Shown: positions 1 to 11,181 of the stretch, piece by piece
How the letters are laid out: the number at the start of each line of letters is the position of its first letter
Position numbering within the stretch: the first letter of the stretch is position 1
Notes under the pieces: model-generated
The model's input: only the letters and a program-made list of their open reading frames with translations
Database searches by the model: none
What the model was told of the DNA's origin: nothing
NCBI GenBank assembly: GCA_964603615.1
Contig: CAZRVU010000009.1
Location: 1 to 64,000, forward strand
DNA from: JAAZMI01 sp964603615
GTDB taxonomy: Bacteria > Bacillota > Dethiobacteria > DTU022 > UBA8154
Reading direction: 5' to 3'
DNA length: 64,000 nucleotides
Made by a program: the position numbers and the translations under genes

Positions 1-31
1 TTTTGACGGGGGTTTTAGATTTTATATTTTA

Positions 32-238
32 GTGTTGGGGGATTGTGGTGCAGCGCCTTGTGCAGCGAAGCCAAGAGTTCACGGTGCAGCGCAGGCTTTG
101 GGCGTCCCTGCCGACAGGACGTCGGCAGCCGGCCTCGTGGACATGGATGGCCACTTGGCCGGGCAGGACAACTGGAGCCGGAGCAGAACCGTAGAACTCT
201 CTGAGCGTAACTTGGTGCTGCACCACAACCCCCAACAC
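32..238 (+). ncRNA. Structured leader-RNA candidate, copy 1 (upstream of hisB-like gene)
   Basis: The two ends form a 22-bp inverted repeat with one bulged A: GTGTTGGGGG-A-TTGTGGTGCAGC at 32-54 pairs with 217-238. Inside, AGAGTTCACGG pairs with CCGTAGAACTCT, TGCCGAC pairs with GTCGGCA, and CCGGCC pairs with GGCCGG, enclosing a GTGG/CCAC helix around an ATGGAT loop. A second copy at 32080-32298 keeps every helix but with different bases in several of them. The element ends 8 nt before the GGAGG site of the gene at 261. Base changes that preserve pairing argue for a functional RNA rather than a plain mobile repeat. I do not recognise it as a named riboswitch; a HEARO/omega-RNA-like origin is possible but unproven. 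Confidence 0.6.
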
Positions 239-260
239 CTACCAAAGGAGGCACCCAAAA

Positions 261-881
261 ATGCAAGTAACCTGTGAACGCAAAACAGCCGAGTCCCGGA
301 TCGTCGTAAAACTGGATTTTGGGCCCCGCCAGGCGGCCCCCAAACAAGGGTTGCAGACGACAATGCCTTTTTTCAACCATATGCTGGAACAGATGATTTG
401 GCGGGGAGAATTTAACATAGAGGTAAAAGTAGAGCTCGAGGATTTTTATCTTACCCATGTAATCTGCGAGGATGTAGGGATTGCACTGGGTGCGGCGCTG
501 AAAAAATATGTAGAGCGAAATGTGGCCAACGGCCTGGTCGGCCACGGTTTTGCATTGGCAACGATTGACGAAGCTTTGGCACAGTCTGTGGTCAGCTTTG
601 AAAATAGGGCTTACTTTGATTTTTCTCATCCCGGTATAACTCTTCCCTTGCAGACGGAAAATACTAATGCCGAAGATTTAAATGCATTTTTGGAGGGTCT
701 TGTGCAGGGAGCACGTTGCACGTTGCATCTCGATCTTTTTAAGGGAAAGAACGGCCACCACATTTGGGAAGCGATTTTCCGTTCTTTGGGCGGTGCCCTG
801 GGTCAGGCCTTGCAGCGAAGGGAGTGGCGCAAAGGGATGACGGCCGGGGTTGCCGGCCCTATTCAAATAAATATTACGTAA
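261..881 (+). CDS. Divergent imidazoleglycerol-phosphate dehydratase-like protein (HisB family)
   Basis: The 206-residue protein aligns along its whole length with HisB, the histidine-pathway enzyme that dehydrates imidazoleglycerol phosphate using two manganese ions. The second metal motif is intact (NGHHIWEA, residues 164-171) and IDEAL (102-106) matches the usual MDEAL. The first metal motif is altered: canonical D-H-H-T-V-E-D reads T-H-V-I-C-E-D (65-71), so the second histidine is valine. The N-terminal GxxFLDHML region is also changed (FFNHMLEQ, 37-44). No other his gene is visible. The start ATG lies 9 nt after GGAGG. It is followed by a HAD hydrolase 15 bp downstream. The family assignment is firm; dehydratase activity is doubtful, and a specialised paralogue is plausible. 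Confidence 0.75.
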   Translation: MQVTCERKTAESRIVVKLDFGPRQAAPKQGLQTTMPFFNHMLEQMIWRGEFNIEVKVELEDFYLTHVICEDVGIALGAALKKYVERNVANGLVGHGFALATIDEALAQSVVSFENRAYFDFSHPGITLPLQTENTNAEDLNAFLEGLVQGARCTLHLDLFKGKNGHHIWEAIFRSLGGALGQALQRREWRKGMTAGVAGPIQINIT

Positions 882-896
882 ACGGGGGAAAAATTT

Positions 897-2096
897 GTGA
901 GCAGCGAAGAACAACGGGGAAAAGTAATTTTTGATATGGATGGTGTCATCATTAAGGAAGACGGCTACTGGGATGCTGCCGCCCTCACTGTGTGGGAGCT
1001 GCTTTACAGTGAACGTTATCTGGGGTTGGAGCGCCATCCGGACCTGCCTGCCTTTAAAACCGGGGTAACTACCGGGGAGATTGCTGCAATCCGGCGGGTT
1101 ATCCTGCAGGAGGGGCGGGTTACTGCCTATTTCAAACGGCGGGCGATAAATTCCAATTTGGATTTAGCTTTTTTGACTTTTATTTATCAGTTGCTGCGGC
1201 TGTGCCTGCTGCTGGAAAGAAATAGTCCGGGGGGCACAATGGCACGGGATGCAGCATTGTTGGCCAGCACGGGGGTTTTCCCCGGCAACCTGCAGGAGAT
1301 GGCCCGCCTTTTAAAGTCCGTGGCCGCTGCTGGCGGGGTATTGGAATTTGACGCTATTTTAAGGGAGCGGACCGGCAGCATCCGCGGTGAACACCTGCTG
1401 GCTTTCTTTTTTGCCCGGCTCTTGCCCGGCGAGCAGGGAAAACCAGGCGGCAAAGCGCTGGTAACTGCTTCCTCCTTATGGACGGGGGTCCAGGATGTTT
1501 TTCAAGAGTGGTACCTGGGGGAGGAGAAATTCAAAGAGATCTATGGCCGCGCAGCAGTCACCCCTGGCAAGAAGGGGCTGGTTCACGCCAAAGCCAACTT
1601 GCTACCTGTCGACGCGATCGAGCATACTTTACGCCGGTTGTCGGAACAGGGCTGGGTGCTGGGTATCGCCACGGGGAGAGCCTGGACGGAACTCCAACCG
1701 CTGCTGGCAGCCCTGGGGGTCCAGGCTTATTTTGAGCAGACGGCAATTGTCACGCGCGATCAGGTGCAAAAAGCGGAAGAATCCCTACAAGAGGTCCGGC
1801 CGGGGCTTTCTTTGGGCAAGCCGCACTCGTTTTCCTTCCTCAAAGCTTACTGGGGAGATACTTACAGCGACAAAGAGCTGGTTTTTTCTGAAACGCTACA
1901 GCCGCCCCGCGGCAAATGCTGGGCTGTCGGTGATTCCCTGGCCGATTTGCTTGCGGCGAAAGGGGCCGGCGCACTTTTTATCGGCGTTTTAACCGGGCCC
2001 CTCGGGGCTGCTGCCGGCAATCTCTTCCGGCGGGAAGGGGCACGGATGGTGCTGCCGGATGTGACACACCTTCCGGACTTTTTAGCTACTATGTAA
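897..2096 (+). CDS. HAD-superfamily hydrolase with large cap insertion
   Basis: The 399-residue protein opens with the HAD nucleophile motif (VIFDMDGVI, about residues 10-18) and closes with motif IV (CWAVGDSLADLLAAKGAG). Between them is an insertion of more than 200 residues, far larger than a normal C1 cap. HAD proteins usually hydrolyse phosphate esters; the substrate here cannot be read from the sequence. A GTG start at 897 follows a GGGGGAA site and lies 15 bp after the HisB-like gene, so the two are probably co-transcribed. In some bacteria HisB and a HAD histidinol-phosphatase are functionally coupled, but this protein is not the usual HisB-N type, so that link is only inference. Confidence 0.7.
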   Translation: MSSEEQRGKVIFDMDGVIIKEDGYWDAAALTVWELLYSERYLGLERHPDLPAFKTGVTTGEIAAIRRVILQEGRVTAYFKRRAINSNLDLAFLTFIYQLLRLCLLLERNSPGGTMARDAALLASTGVFPGNLQEMARLLKSVAAAGGVLEFDAILRERTGSIRGEHLLAFFFARLLPGEQGKPGGKALVTASSLWTGVQDVFQEWYLGEEKFKEIYGRAAVTPGKKGLVHAKANLLPVDAIEHTLRRLSEQGWVLGIATGRAWTELQPLLAALGVQAYFEQTAIVTRDQVQKAEESLQEVRPGLSLGKPHSFSFLKAYWGDTYSDKELVFSETLQPPRGKCWAVGDSLADLLAAKGAGALFIGVLTGPLGAAAGNLFRREGARMVLPDVTHLPDFLATM

Positions 2097-2100
2097 TATT

Positions 2101-2248
2101 GATTCTACTGCCTAAACCCTATTTGCCAGGCGTGCGCTGAAATCAGCATCCCTTCGACTGATAATTTTTCGTCCGGGCTAATTGAACGTCCTCTTCAAAA
2201 GGCCCTAAAAATGGCGTCCTGACATTTTTGCTTCAAAATTGTGGCGTC
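2101..2248 (+). repeat. MITE-like element, partial copy 1 (left part)
   Basis: It begins with the GATTCTACTGC terminal repeat 4 bp after the HAD stop codon and matches the first two thirds of the 226-237 bp element seen complete at 12763, 37915 and 45443. It stops after GTGGCGTC, so the right terminal repeat is missing. It also contains part of the element's internal AAAAATGGC...GCCATTTTT hairpin region. Confidence 0.75.
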
Positions 2249-2301
2249 GATATTTTAAGGTGACATTATCACAGAATAACTACAGTTGGTCAGGCCGGAG
2301 C

Positions 2302-2330
2302 TTGTATTTCTCCTTTATTTTTAGTACAAT
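2302..2330 (+). promoter_or_regulatory. Candidate sigma-A promoter for secA
   Basis: TTGTAT (2302-2307) and TACAAT (2325-2330) are separated by 17 bp, about 130 bp upstream of the secA start. The -10 box is good and the -35 box is fair. Confidence 0.45.
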
Positions 2331-2457
2331 GTTTTTACTGTTGAGCTGTAACAGGGCGTCGTGTATGAAGTAACGATCAGATAAAATTTCCGGGGAAATA
2401 TTGAAGAAAGAGGCCCAATGTTTCGTTTTTGTGTCTTTTAGGCAGGGAGGAATTGCG

Positions 2458-5187
<2,730 letters not shown>

Positions 5188-5193
5188 TAGTGA

Positions 5194-5272
5194 TGCCGTC
5201 CGGCAAAATTGTCAGTCGAAGGGATGCTGATTTTAGCGCACGCCTTGCAAATAGAGTTTAGGCAGTAGAGTC
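5194..5272 (-). repeat. MITE-like element, partial copy 2 (inverted)
   Basis: About 79 bp just after the secA stop match, in reverse orientation, the left end of the element, including the terminal repeat read here as GCAGTAGAGTC (5262-5272). With the partial copy at 2101 it brackets secA as an inverted pair. Confidence 0.65.
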
Positions 5273-5321
5273 AATAATAAATAAGCGGTAGGGGTGTTCC
5301 ATTTTTAAGGGGGTGGCCAGG

Positions 5322-6447
5322 ATGTTGGCGGAACAACAAGCGGAGTGGTCCAGGCAATACAAAAGGTTTGAGGAATGGGGGAGGTCTCTTTGACCTCGCT
5401 ACAATTAGGAAAAGGGTTCAACAGTTAGAAAAGGAGGCCGGGCAGCCCGAATTTTGGCACAACCCGGCTAAAGCCTCCAAGATCATGCAGGAGCTGGGGC
5501 AGCTCAAGGAGCGGCTGGAGGCCCACGGCCGGCTGAACGCGATAATGGCGGAGTGGAAGGCTTCGCTACAAGTCTATAAGGAGTTGCAAAGTGAGGAAGG
5601 CGCGACGGAGTTCCTCCAGGAAGCCCGGGCCTTTCAGCAGGAGGTTACCACTTTCCTGGACAAGGAGGAGCTGGCGCTTCTTTTTAGGGGGCGTTACGAT
5701 CATAGAAATGCCATTTTGGCGCTGCATCCGGGTGCCGGGGGCCTCGAGGCCCAGGATTGGACGGAGATGCTCCTGCGCATGTATACCCGTTGGGCGGAAA
5801 AAAGAGGTTTTAAGACGGAGATTTTAGATATTTTACCGGGGGAAGAGGCCGGGATTAAAAGCGTTACCTTTTTAATTCAAGGGGAGAAAGCCTATGGCTT
5901 TCTACAAGCGGAAAGGGGCGTGCACCGCCTGGTGCGCATTTCCCCCTTCGATACCGGTGGCCGGCGGCATACCTCCTTTGCTTCTGTAGATGTGCTGCCG
6001 GAGGTGGAAGAGGGCGTGGATGTGGAGCTTAACCCTGACGACTTAAAGATCGACACTTTTCGTGCCCGGGGCGCCGGCGGGCAGCATGTGAATACGACCG
6101 ATTCCGCGGTAAGGATCACACATCTACCCACGGGCCTGGTCGTCCAGTGCCAAAATGAACGCTCGCAGCATAGTAATAAGGAGAGAGCGCTGCGGATACT
6201 TTTGGCCAGGTTGGCGGATCGTGCTCAACGCGAACAAAAGGAAAAGATGCAGGTGCTGCGGGGCGAACAGAAAGAGATTGCCTGGGGCAGCCAGATTCGC
6301 TCCTATGTTTTTCATCCTTATGCGCTGGTCAAGGATCATCGCACCGGGGAAGAAATGGGGGATATCCAGGCAGTGATGGATGGAGAGATCGATCTTTTTT
6401 TAGCGGTTTATTTACGGCATAGTGCCTCAGAAGCCGCTTCTTCATAG
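5322..6447 (+). CDS. prfB: Peptide chain release factor 2 (programmed +1 frameshift)
   Basis: RF2 releases the peptide at UGA and UAA stop codons. The gene starts at ATG 5322 with 23 codons ending in CTT, followed by an in-frame TGA (5391-5393). Reading then shifts +1 (CTT-T-GAC) into the main frame that ends at 6447, giving 374 residues. The shift site has the classic layout: a Shine-Dalgarno-like GGGGGAGG just before CTTTGAC. This is the known autoregulatory switch that senses RF2 level. The specificity tripeptide SPF and the catalytic GGQ (about residues 252-254) are both present. A single-frame call would start at 5368 and miss the true N-terminus. Confidence 0.96.
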
Positions 6448-6530
6448 TGCCCCGGAAGCCGCCTTTTGTGCGGGGTTTCCCTGGCAACCTTGATGGATTG
6501 ACAGGCCCTTTTCAGGAGAATAAATAAAAA

Positions 6531-7379
6531 ATGTGGAAGAAGTATTTAGGTGAAATTACGGGTATTATTTTAGGCACAGCACTGATGGCCCTTTCCTACC
6601 AGCTATTTTTGGTGCCGAATAAAATTGCGGCCGGAGGGGTCAGCGGGCTGGCTATTATCTTTTTCCATCTCTACGAAATTCCGGTGGGCTTCACCGTTTT
6701 AGCCGGTAATATTCCATTATTTATTTTGGCCTGGCGCTACCGCGGGTGGAGATTTGTAGCCAACAGCCTGGGGGGCACGCTGCTGCTGCCGTTAATGTTG
6801 GAGCTTTTTACTTTTGTACCCCCGTTGACCTCTGATCTGCTCCTGGCTTCTGTTTTTGGCGGGATCGGCCTGGGTACAGGCCTGGGGATTGTTTTCCGCT
6901 GTCGTGGCTCCACGGGGGGCACGGCGCTGATCGCCCAGTTGATGAATTACCTTTGGGGCTGGAAAAGCGGTTACAGCATGATCGGTGCGGACCTGGCCAT
7001 TATCGTCGCTGCCGGATTTATTTTCGGGGCGGAGGTGGCCTTGTTTGCTTTATTGTCCCTTTTCGTGAGCGGTCAAGTGATAGACTTTGTACAGGAAGGA
7101 TTCTTTTTTTCCAAGGCGGCTTTTATTATCAGCGAAAAAGAAGCGGAAAACATAGCGGCGAAAATTATGGAGGATTTGGGGCGGGGTGCAACTTTTTTAG
7201 AAGGGCGGGGCGCTTTTTCGGGGGAAGGAAAAGGCATTATTCTTTGTGTCGTAGCCCAATCCCAGCTCACCCGCCTGAAAAGCCTTGTCCGGGAAATCGA
7301 CCCGCAGGCTTTTATTATTGTCAGCAATGCCGGGGAAGTATTGGGCGAAGGTTTTAAACCACACGATGCTGTAAAATAA
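6531..7379 (+). CDS. YitT-family membrane protein (DUF161/DUF2179)
   Basis: The 282-residue protein has five or six hydrophobic segments in its first ~190 residues, including the conserved NKIAAGGVSGLA stretch after helix 1. It ends in a soluble domain of about 80 residues with the DUF2179 pattern (FIISEKEAENIA, then GRGAFSGEGKGIILCVV). YitT proteins are widespread Firmicutes inner-membrane proteins; a transport role is suspected but the substrate is unknown. The start ATG follows CAGGAG by 13 bases. The gene lies between prfB and the transketolase pair, in the same direction as both. Confidence 0.85.
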   Translation: MWKKYLGEITGIILGTALMALSYQLFLVPNKIAAGGVSGLAIIFFHLYEIPVGFTVLAGNIPLFILAWRYRGWRFVANSLGGTLLLPLMLELFTFVPPLTSDLLLASVFGGIGLGTGLGIVFRCRGSTGGTALIAQLMNYLWGWKSGYSMIGADLAIIVAAGFIFGAEVALFALLSLFVSGQVIDFVQEGFFFSKAAFIISEKEAENIAAKIMEDLGRGATFLEGRGAFSGEGKGIILCVVAQSQLTRLKSLVREIDPQAFIIVSNAGEVLGEGFKPHDAVK

Positions 7380-7401
7380 CCAGGGAAAAGAGGGAAAAGA
7401 A

Positions 7402-8232
7402 TTGCCAGCAATTTCGGCTGCTGTTATTGAAGAACTAAGAGTGAAGGCCAAACAGTTGCGCCGTGATGTCCTGACCATGATTTACCGGGCCGGTTCCGGA
7501 CATCCCGGAGGGTCGCTATCCGTTGTGGATATTCTGGTGATTTTATATTACAAAGTGATGCAGGTCGATCCTCAAAACTACCTCGATCCGCGCCGGGATA
7601 GGTTGGTTTTAAGCAAGGGACATGCCTGCCCGGCTCTTTATGCTGTTTTAGCCGACCGCGGGTTTTTCCCTGCCGAACATCTTAAAAGCCTGCGCCAGGT
7701 AGGTTCCCCGCTGCAGGGGCATCCCGATATGCGCAAGATCCCTGGAGTGGAGATGTCCACAGGCTCGCTGGGCCAGGGCCTTTCTGCGGCCAACGGTATG
7801 GCGCTGGCTGCCCGGTTGGAGCAGGTGCGGCGGCGGGTCTATGTGATTTTGGGTGACGGGGAGATCCAAGAGGGCCAGATCTGGGAAGCCGCTTTGACTG
7901 CTGCACACTACCGTTTGGATAATGTAACTGCCTTTTTGGATTATAATGGTTTGCAGATCGACGGCTGGCACCGTGACGTGATGTCACTGGAGCCTGTTGC
8001 TGAAAAATGGCGGTCTTTCGGCTGGCACACGTTGGAAGTGGACGGTCATGATTATGCTTCGTTGCTGGAGACGATTCGCAGGGCACATCTGAATAAGGGG
8101 GCGCCAACCATGATCATTGCCCATACGGTCAAAGGCAAGGGGGTTTCTTTTATGGAAAACCAGATCGATTGGCATGGACGGGCACCGAACGAAGAAGAAT
8201 ACAAACAAGCTCTGGCAGAGCTGGAAAACTGA
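7402..8232 (+). CDS. Transketolase, N-terminal (thiamine-diphosphate) subunit
   Basis: The 276-residue protein corresponds to the first third of transketolase, which swaps two-carbon units between sugar phosphates in the pentose phosphate pathway. The thiamine-diphosphate/Mg motif is GDGEIQEGQIWEA followed by an Asn-containing DYNGLQ segment. The GHPGGSLS and KGHACPALYA active-site loops are also visible. A TTG start at 7402 follows GAGGG. The matching C-terminal half begins 21 bp downstream, so the enzyme is split into two chains, as in many Clostridia and Archaea. Confidence 0.93.
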   Translation: MPAISAAVIEELRVKAKQLRRDVLTMIYRAGSGHPGGSLSVVDILVILYYKVMQVDPQNYLDPRRDRLVLSKGHACPALYAVLADRGFFPAEHLKSLRQVGSPLQGHPDMRKIPGVEMSTGSLGQGLSAANGMALAARLEQVRRRVYVILGDGEIQEGQIWEAALTAAHYRLDNVTAFLDYNGLQIDGWHRDVMSLEPVAEKWRSFGWHTLEVDGHDYASLLETIRRAHLNKGAPTMIIAHTVKGKGVSFMENQIDWHGRAPNEEEYKQALAELEN

Positions 8233-8253
8233 ACTGAAACGGAGGGGGCTGCT

Positions 8254-9195
8254 ATGACAGAAAAAATAGCTACCAGAGAAGCTTACGGCGAAACCTTGCG
8301 TGAATTGGGGAGGCGCCTGGATAAAATTGTCGTTTTAGATGCAGATCTTTCCAAATCAACGCGCACGGTGCTGTTTGCGGAGGAGTTTCCGTTGCGGTTT
8401 TTTAATATGGGGATCTCCGAAGCGGACATGATCGGCACGGCGGCAGGCCTGGCGGCCTGTGGCTTTATTCCTTTTGTGAGCACTTTCGGTGTTTTTGCCA
8501 CCGGCCGGGCCTACGATCAGGTGCGCAATGCGGTTGCTTATACGAACTTAAATGTTAAGATTGCGGCTTCTCATGCCGGTTTAACTGTGGGGGAAGATGG
8601 GGCTTCCCACCAAACCCTGGAGGATATTGCCTTGATGCGTGTCCTGCCCAATATGACCGTGGTCGTTCCAGCCGATGCCCCGCAGACCCGTCAGGCTGTG
8701 GAGGCGGTGGCCCGGCATACGGGGCCGGTTTATTTGCGTTTGGGCCGGCCTAAAGTTCCCCGGGCCGTCCCTGCAGAACTGCCTTTTGAGCTGGGCAAGG
8801 CCCAGATCTTAAGGGAGGGGCGGGACCTTGCTTTTGTGGCTACGGGATTTATGGTCGGAGTTGCCTGGCAAGCGGTTGAAATGCTGGCCCGGGAAGGGCT
8901 GCAGGCTACGCTCATCAATATGCACACGATCAAACCTTTGGATGAGGATCTTTTAGTTAAGGTGGCACAGCAAACGGGGGCGATCGTCACCGCCGAAGAA
9001 CATAGTATCATCGGCGGGCTGGGGGGAGCGGTAGCGGAGGTTTTGGCCGGGGAATATCCCGTACCGGTAGTGAGGGTGGGTGTTCAAGATACTTTTGGCG
9101 AATCCGGTTCACCGGAGGCACTTTTACAGAAATATGGGCTGACAGCGGAGAATTTGGTGGCAGCGGGCAAAACTGCCCTGCAGAAAAAAAGGTAG
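8254..9195 (+). CDS. Transketolase, C-terminal subunit
   Basis: The 313-residue protein carries the pyrimidine-binding domain (GISEADMIGTAAGLA, about residues 53-67) and the C-terminal transketolase domain (TAEEHSIIGGLGGAV). It completes the enzyme begun by the gene at 7402; both halves are needed for the thiamine-diphosphate site at the dimer interface. ATG 8254 follows GGAGGGGG by 6 bases. The family also includes dehydrogenase E1-beta and DXS-like proteins, but the pairing with the N-terminal subunit fixes the assignment. Confidence 0.93.
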   Translation: MTEKIATREAYGETLRELGRRLDKIVVLDADLSKSTRTVLFAEEFPLRFFNMGISEADMIGTAAGLAACGFIPFVSTFGVFATGRAYDQVRNAVAYTNLNVKIAASHAGLTVGEDGASHQTLEDIALMRVLPNMTVVVPADAPQTRQAVEAVARHTGPVYLRLGRPKVPRAVPAELPFELGKAQILREGRDLAFVATGFMVGVAWQAVEMLAREGLQATLINMHTIKPLDEDLLVKVAQQTGAIVTAEEHSIIGGLGGAVAEVLAGEYPVPVVRVGVQDTFGESGSPEALLQKYGLTAENLVAAGKTALQKKR

Positions 9196-9200
9196 CCGCT

Positions 9201-9270
9201 GTGTCAAGGGGACGGGGGTATTGACACACTATGTGTCAAGGGTGTGTCAAGGGGACGGGGGTATTGACAC
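9201..9270. repeat. REP-like palindromes (two copies)
   Basis: Two 27-bp copies (9201-9227, 9244-9270) of GTGTCA...TGACAC flanking the core GGGACGGGGG, with an extra half-site between them. They start 6 bp after the stop codon of the transketolase C-subunit. Confidence 0.85.
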
Positions 9271-9337
9271 ACTATCCTGCAAATGTATGGCTGTTGTTGA
9301 AAAAAGGTTAAGCGTGTGTTAAGCGTGATCAATCCCG

Positions 9338-9369
9338 GAGCTTTTTCTACGGAAAAAGCTCTTTTTTTA
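9338..9369 (+). terminator. Rho-independent terminator after transketolase genes
   Basis: GAGCTTTTTC and GGAAAAAGCTC form an 11-bp stem with a small TAC loop, followed by seven T. It ends the secA/prfB/transketolase-side transcription. Confidence 0.85.
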
Positions 9370-9590
9370 TGCTTTATAGAAAAATATTGCAAATTTATAT
9401 TGCCTTAATATTTTTTTTAGCAGGTATTGCCGGGCATCCTGTCGAAATATTATCTTCACCAATTTTATTGCCTGCTTTTTTGGCATAATAATGGTTGGAG
9501 GTGCTTTTGTAGAGGTTCTTTCAAAAAATTACCCTAAATAATGTCAGGAGGTGTAAAGCCTGGTTGTAAAAGGAAAACTTGAGGAGGATC

Positions 9591-9686
9591 GTGTTGAAAC
9601 GTTCTCCTGTTTATCTCCCTTTTTTAGCAGGACGCCCGGTTGTGGTTGTGGGGGTGGCACCCCCTGCTACCGTGGCGCGAAACTGA
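9591..9686 (+). pseudogene. Short ORF resembling the N-terminus of siroheme-synthase/precorrin-2 dehydrogenase
   Basis: A good GAGGAGG site precedes GTG 9591, and 31 codons follow before TGA. The product contains VYLPFLAGRPVVVVG, which resembles the first beta strand and NAD-binding turn of precorrin-2 dehydrogenase (typically YPxFLxLxGRPVxVVGGG). Nothing recognisable follows the stop. It may be a decayed gene start or a small leader peptide in front of ilvC; the similarity is short, so confidence is low. The rest of 9370-9744 shows no gene I can support, and I saw no T-box-like leader for ilvC. Confidence 0.3.
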
Positions 9687-9744
9687 AATTTATGGGAGAA
9701 TTTGAAGGAAATTCATATTTCATACTTTTACGCCGGGCAATAAA

Positions 9745-10743
9745 ATGGCAGTAGTTTATTACGACAAAGATGCGGATCTATCTTACTTAAAAGAGGTTAA
9801 AATTGCTATCCTCGGCTATGGCAGCCAGGGTCATGCCCATGCCCAGAATTTGCAGGCTAGCGGCCTCAGCGTGGTGGTTGCTGCTCGCCCCGGCAGTGCC
9901 AAATGGTCTCAAGCGGAACAAGATGGCTTGGAAGTAAAGACGGCCCGGGAAGCTGCGGCAGAGGCCGGGGTGATCATGATGCTTTTAAGTGATAGCGATC
10001 AGCCACCGGTTTTTGAACAAGATGTGCGGCCACATCTCACCGCCGGAAAAGCTTTGGCTGTAGCCCACGGTTTTAATATCATTTTTAACCAGGTTGTGCC
10101 CCCGGCAGATGTGGATGTCTTCATGGTTGCACCGAAAAGCCCCGGCCACCTTGTTCGCCGCATGTATGAGGAGGGGAAGGGCGTGCCGGCTTTGATTGCC
10201 GTGCATCAGGATTATACGGGCCAGTGCCTCCAAAAGGGCCTGGCTTATGCTAAAGGCCTGGGTTGTACCCGTGCCGGAGTTATCGCCACCACTTTCCAGG
10301 AGGAGACGGAAACGGATCTTTTTGGCGAGCAGTCCGTTCTTTGCGGGGGCGTTACGGCTTTGATCAAGGCCTCCTTTGATACGCTGGTAGAAGCGGGTTA
10401 CCAGCCGGAAATTGCTTATTTTGAATGCCTGCACGAACTGAAACTGATTGTCGATTTGATCTATGAAGGCGGACTGGCCGGGATGCGTTATTCCGTAAGC
10501 GATGTTGCCGAATATGGCGATCTGACCCGCGGCCCGCGGATCGTAGATGAGAGGGTGCGGGCGGAGATGAAAAAAATCTTGCTAGAGGTGCAGGACGGCT
10601 CTTTTGCCCAGGAATGTATTACGGAATTTAGCGTAAACCGTCCCCGTTTTACAGCTTTGAGGCGGAAAGAAGCGGGGCACTTAATCGAAAAAGTGGGCCG
10701 GGAACTGCGTGCCATGATGCCCTGGCTGGAGAAAAAAGACTAG
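9745..10743 (+). CDS. ilvC: Ketol-acid reductoisomerase
   Basis: IlvC converts acetolactate or acetohydroxybutyrate to the dihydroxy acid in valine, isoleucine and leucine synthesis, using Mg and NAD(P)H. The 332-residue length is that of class I enzymes. The Rossmann glycine motif is GYGSQGHAHAQN (about residues 25-36), and the metal and substrate residues lie in EETETDLFGEQ and ECLHELKLIVDLI. The ribosome site in front of ATG 9745 is poor. It stands alone here: no ilvBN, leu or ilvD genes are adjacent, which is less usual for this pathway. Confidence 0.95.
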   Translation: MAVVYYDKDADLSYLKEVKIAILGYGSQGHAHAQNLQASGLSVVVAARPGSAKWSQAEQDGLEVKTAREAAAEAGVIMMLLSDSDQPPVFEQDVRPHLTAGKALAVAHGFNIIFNQVVPPADVDVFMVAPKSPGHLVRRMYEEGKGVPALIAVHQDYTGQCLQKGLAYAKGLGCTRAGVIATTFQEETETDLFGEQSVLCGGVTALIKASFDTLVEAGYQPEIAYFECLHELKLIVDLIYEGGLAGMRYSVSDVAEYGDLTRGPRIVDERVRAEMKKILLEVQDGSFAQECITEFSVNRPRFTALRRKEAGHLIEKVGRELRAMMPWLEKKD

Positions 10744-11012
10744 TTTTACCTGTAAATAACAATTGCAATGTGCATAAAACGGGAAATTCCCCTGCCGGTT
10801 CTTTTCTTCCTGGATCTCCGGAATAGATCTGGAATATATAATGATGCCAGTCTGAAAATGCTGTAATGCTTGGAATTCTTGGCAGATCTGGCCCTAGCTT
10901 CATCGTTATCATTACAGGATCTATAACATAGGGAACCTGGCGGTATTGATACGGCTTTCGCACTTCCCCGTTATAGAATGCGGGAACATAGTTTTTTGTT
11001 AGCCGCGCCGGC
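10744..11012. other. Intergenic region without recognised gene
   Basis: About 270 bp between ilvC and the terminator before ftsE. No open frame with a ribosome site or known repeat was seen. Confidence 0.4.
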
Positions 11013-11038
11013 GGGGGTAACCCCCCTTTATTTTTCTT
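11013..11038 (+). terminator. Probable terminator upstream of ftsE
   Basis: GGGGGT/ACCCCC forms a compact stem with almost no loop, followed by CTTTATTTTTC. It probably ends ilvC transcription. Confidence 0.5.
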
Positions 11039-11181
11039 TACTTAATTTTCAGACATCCTGGTCGTTTTTTTTCAGGGAAAAAAGGGTTTTTAGCAAATCA
11101 TGACGAATTATCTATTTACTTATTTTGTATTTTAAGCTGTTTTTTCTAACATCCCTGTAGAACGGCAGGAGATTATCACAT

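Noticed and set aside
15..629. Minus-strand open frame of 204 codons across the leader element and HisB-like gene
   Set aside because: It has no ribosome site, has low-complexity composition and runs antisense to a clear HisB-family gene.
9369..9490. 40-codon hydrophobic ORF after the transketolase terminator
   Set aside because: The start lies in the terminator T-run, there is no ribosome site, and no family is recognised.
9370..9744. T-box or other amino-acid leader for ilvC
   Set aside because: I found no T-box consensus, specifier hairpin or antiterminator in this stretch.
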